From assembly GCA_965220415.1 (NCBI GenBank), contig OZ244829.1:4836001-4900000 (forward strand): a stretch of 64,000 bases of DNA, given 5' to 3'. The position numbers and the translations under genes were made by a program. The stretch is from JAJDTR01 sp965220415. Lineage in GTDB: Bacteria; Poribacteria; WGA-4E; JAJDTR01. Of this stretch, positions 62,619 to 64,000 are shown in pieces. The notes beneath the pieces were generated by a model. That model made no database searches, was not told the DNA's origin, and was given only the letters and a program-made list of their open reading frames with translations. The number at the start of each line of letters is the position of its first letter. Positions within the stretch are counted from its first letter, which is position 1.

Positions 62619-63242
62619 GTGGAACGGAAGATTTTGTTTGCACTGACATGTATTGCTGTCATCTTCGTTTTCGCATTTGGCATCTATAACCAAGCGGACG
62701 GAAAATCACAAGTTCAACCGATGTACGGCAGTTTACTCATTGATGGTTATGATTTCAAGAACGATGTGGGGCCGAAGGGAACCATCATATACGATCCCGA
62801 GAAGAACGAGTTTAGAGGTAGCTATATCGGGTTAAAAATGCCCGAAGGACGTCGATCCATTTTTGCTTGGGTGCACGACACTGTCAATCAGAAATCGGAA
62901 TATATAGGTCCGGTAGGCTGGCTGAAAAACAACACCGGTGGGAAGAGAAGAGGTAAATTTACAATCAGTGTTCCCGACAAGTTCAAAGGTGGGAATTTCG
63001 GGGCGTACGAAATTATCGGTTTTACAGCCGAGAAGACATCGTCTCTGAAAGTCACTAAAGCGGGTATTGAAGTCTTAGAGAAACCCGCGGAACCATCTGG
63101 CAGCGATATCAGGGAAAACCTGAAGCCTGCCTTTTATCTTTACGCGCCATTGCCCGGTTCGGACACAGAAATCCACTACTGCGGGCACGGCGGAGACTTC
63201 TTCTTTGCCAAAGACTTAGACAAACAGTTCTGTTACGACTGA
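62619..63242 (+). CDS. Exported protein of unknown function
   Basis: 207 residues from GTG 62619, with GAAGGAG 7 nt upstream. An N-terminal signal or anchor (ILFALTCIAVIFVFAFGIYN) precedes a Gly-rich beta domain (LLIDGYDFKNDVGPKGTIIY, FAWVHDTVNQKSEYIGPVGW, GNFGAYEIIGFTAEKTSSLK). The C-terminus has two cysteines (IHYCGHGGDFFFAKDLDKQF then CYD). I do not recognise the family. It has its own promoter upstream and a terminator 125 bp downstream, so it is a single-gene unit. Confidence 0.7.
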   Translation: MERKILFALTCIAVIFVFAFGIYNQADGKSQVQPMYGSLLIDGYDFKNDVGPKGTIIYDPEKNEFRGSYIGLKMPEGRRSIFAWVHDTVNQKSEYIGPVGWLKNNTGGKRRGKFTISVPDKFKGGNFGAYEIIGFTAEKTSSLKVTKAGIEVLEKPAEPSGSDIRENLKPAFYLYAPLPGSDTEIHYCGHGGDFFFAKDLDKQFCYD

Positions 63243-63366
63243 CTGTGCGGCACGAAATATTCGAAATGTAAAGAGGCTGGCGACAAAGCCCATGAAAGCC
63301 GCTAACATTTTGAATATTGCCTCAACCCGTGTGGTTGAGGTTGCTTGAATCGACAACATCTATTAA

Positions 63367-63400
63367 CCCCGAGGAGTTCTATAATTCCTCGGGGTTTTTT
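63367..63400 (+). terminator. Rho-independent terminator
   Basis: CCCCGAGGA pairs with TCCTCGGGG around a short loop and is followed by TTTTTT. It ends the transcript of the 62619 gene. Confidence 0.9.
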
Positions 63401-63853
63401 ATTGACCCTACACTCCGCACCTTATAAGTGCTAATTTGGGTATTTTTGGTATCGTTCCAGTGACTAGTAGTGATAGTATATACTGTGTTCTCATTAAATA
63501 TAATGTACTATATATTGAAATTTTAATGTAAGACTGATACGAACATCAGCCATCAAGTAACACCTGCCAAAAGCTAGTCATAGGGCGAAAAACGAAGGTT
63601 TATGGACAAAAGAATTGTACCGCCAGGGATAATGGTGTAATATCCACATTGAGGATCTCTATCGCACTCATTATCCATTCGCTTGATCTCCGCTGGAGCG
63701 CGGGAATATGGACATATCGCATTCTATTGACATTGCGCTCCTCTGGAGCGAGTTACTTGCGGAAAGAATTATTCCGTTAGGGATACTAGGGTGCTACCAA
63801 TAAATTCTGTAAACCCACAAAATAGGTGCGGAGAGTAGGATTGACTGTCGATT
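63401..63853. other. A/T-rich spacer with one u36
   Basis: No gene is seen apart from the one ending at 63854. The region carries the u36 at 63652-63687. Confidence 0.45.
63652..63687 (+). repeat. u36 unit outside recognised M elements
   Basis: 36 nt (AGGATCTCTATCGC … CCATTCGCTTGAT) followed by CTCCGCTGGAGCGCGGG, a small hairpin like the CGCCCCGCTGGGGC block next to M2 site 1. Confidence 0.82.
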
Positions 63854-64000
63854 CTATTGGCGGACACAACGAAAACCAACACTATCGACTTTGCCTCTAG
63901 GCCCGTTTCCATCGCGGTATGCCACGCGAAGTCTGCGTGAAGCCGCATCCCAGCCGCCGCCCCGAACGACACGACGTGTAATAACTTTTCGATAGCTATC
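63854..64000 (-). CDS. Formylglycine-generating-enzyme-like (sulfatase-modifying factor) protein, C-terminus only
   Basis: The minus-strand frame is open from the window edge to a TAG at 63854-63856 and encodes 48 residues. It contains RVVRGGGWDAASRRLRVAYR and, after a short loop, VGFRCVRQ. This is the classic C-terminal end of the FGE-sulfatase fold (RGGSW … LR-AYR … GFRCV). Members oxidise a cysteine in sulfatases or have other roles such as hydroxylation. The rest lies beyond the window; the conserved active-site cysteines cannot be checked. Confidence 0.82.
   Translation of the reverse strand, partial: DSYRKVITRRVVRGGGWDAASRRLRVAYRDGNGPRGKVDSVGFRCVRQ

Noticed and set aside
1..64000. tRNA, rRNA and known riboswitches
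   Set aside because: I looked for T-loop and anticodon-arm patterns and rRNA-like conserved blocks on both strands and found none that I could support by eye.

Overview
The window looks like a chromosomal segment of an uncultured Gram-negative bacterium. The evidence is an outer-membrane-style lifestyle (lipoproteins, a C-terminal beta-barrel-like domain), a MurE with the DNPR motif of meso-diaminopimelate ligases, and a bc-type respiratory complex. Expanded PD40/TolB, WD40, NHL, Asp-box, TauD, uroporphyrinogen-decarboxylase-like, sugar-epimerase and formylglycine-generating-enzyme-like families, with many small dispersed repeats, resemble Candidatus Poribacteria and related lineages. That placement is an inference from gene content. 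No rRNA, tRNA, CRISPR array, prophage or intact transposase gene was recognised.

Layout: 1-7.3 kb holds a truncated Asp-box protein, three secreted PD40 (TolB-like) paralogues plus the relic of a fourth, and a short cysteine-rich secreted peptide. 7.8-9.8 kb is a large WD40 protein. 10.6-14.1 kb has acylphosphatase and a mocA/coxD/coxE-like molybdoenzyme maturation set. 14.6-20.2 kb has a QW-repeat protein, a double VWA protein, hisB and glgC. 20.4-23.1 kb is a minus-strand operon for cytochrome b, a Rieske protein and an FMN-binding-like lipoprotein. 23.3-25.2 kb has a UroD-like methyltransferase and an unknown gene. 25.7-42.8 kb is a division and cell-wall (dcw) cluster: rsmH-ftsL-ftsI-murE-murF-mraY-murD-ftsW-murG-murC, then a 1.36-kb repeat-filled gap where murB/ddl/ftsQ usually lie, then ftsA and ftsZ. 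42.8-64 kb is a mixed set: radical SAM protein, metallopeptidase, mutL, sugar epimerase, DUF4956 membrane protein, cytochromes c, FGGY kinase, TauD dioxygenase, NHL protein, rsmA, and a truncated FGE-like gene at the right edge.

The most unusual content lies between genes. At least six families of short non-coding elements with terminal inverted repeats (called here M1 to M6) are scattered through the intergenic DNA. Inside them sits a much smaller dispersed unit of 36 (sometimes 37) nt, called here u36. It begins GGGATCTCTATCGC and ends near TTCGCTTGAT. I count 23 uninterrupted or nearly full-length copies and several interrupted ones at about 17 loci, none inside a recognised gene. Copies of the same host repeat exist with and without u36 at the same base position, and units are inserted inside other units like Russian dolls. 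The nearest precedent I know is the very small dispersed repeats of Nostoc-type cyanobacteria. The sequence, hosts and nesting seen here do not match any family I recognise, and no gene here is an obvious candidate for mobilising it.
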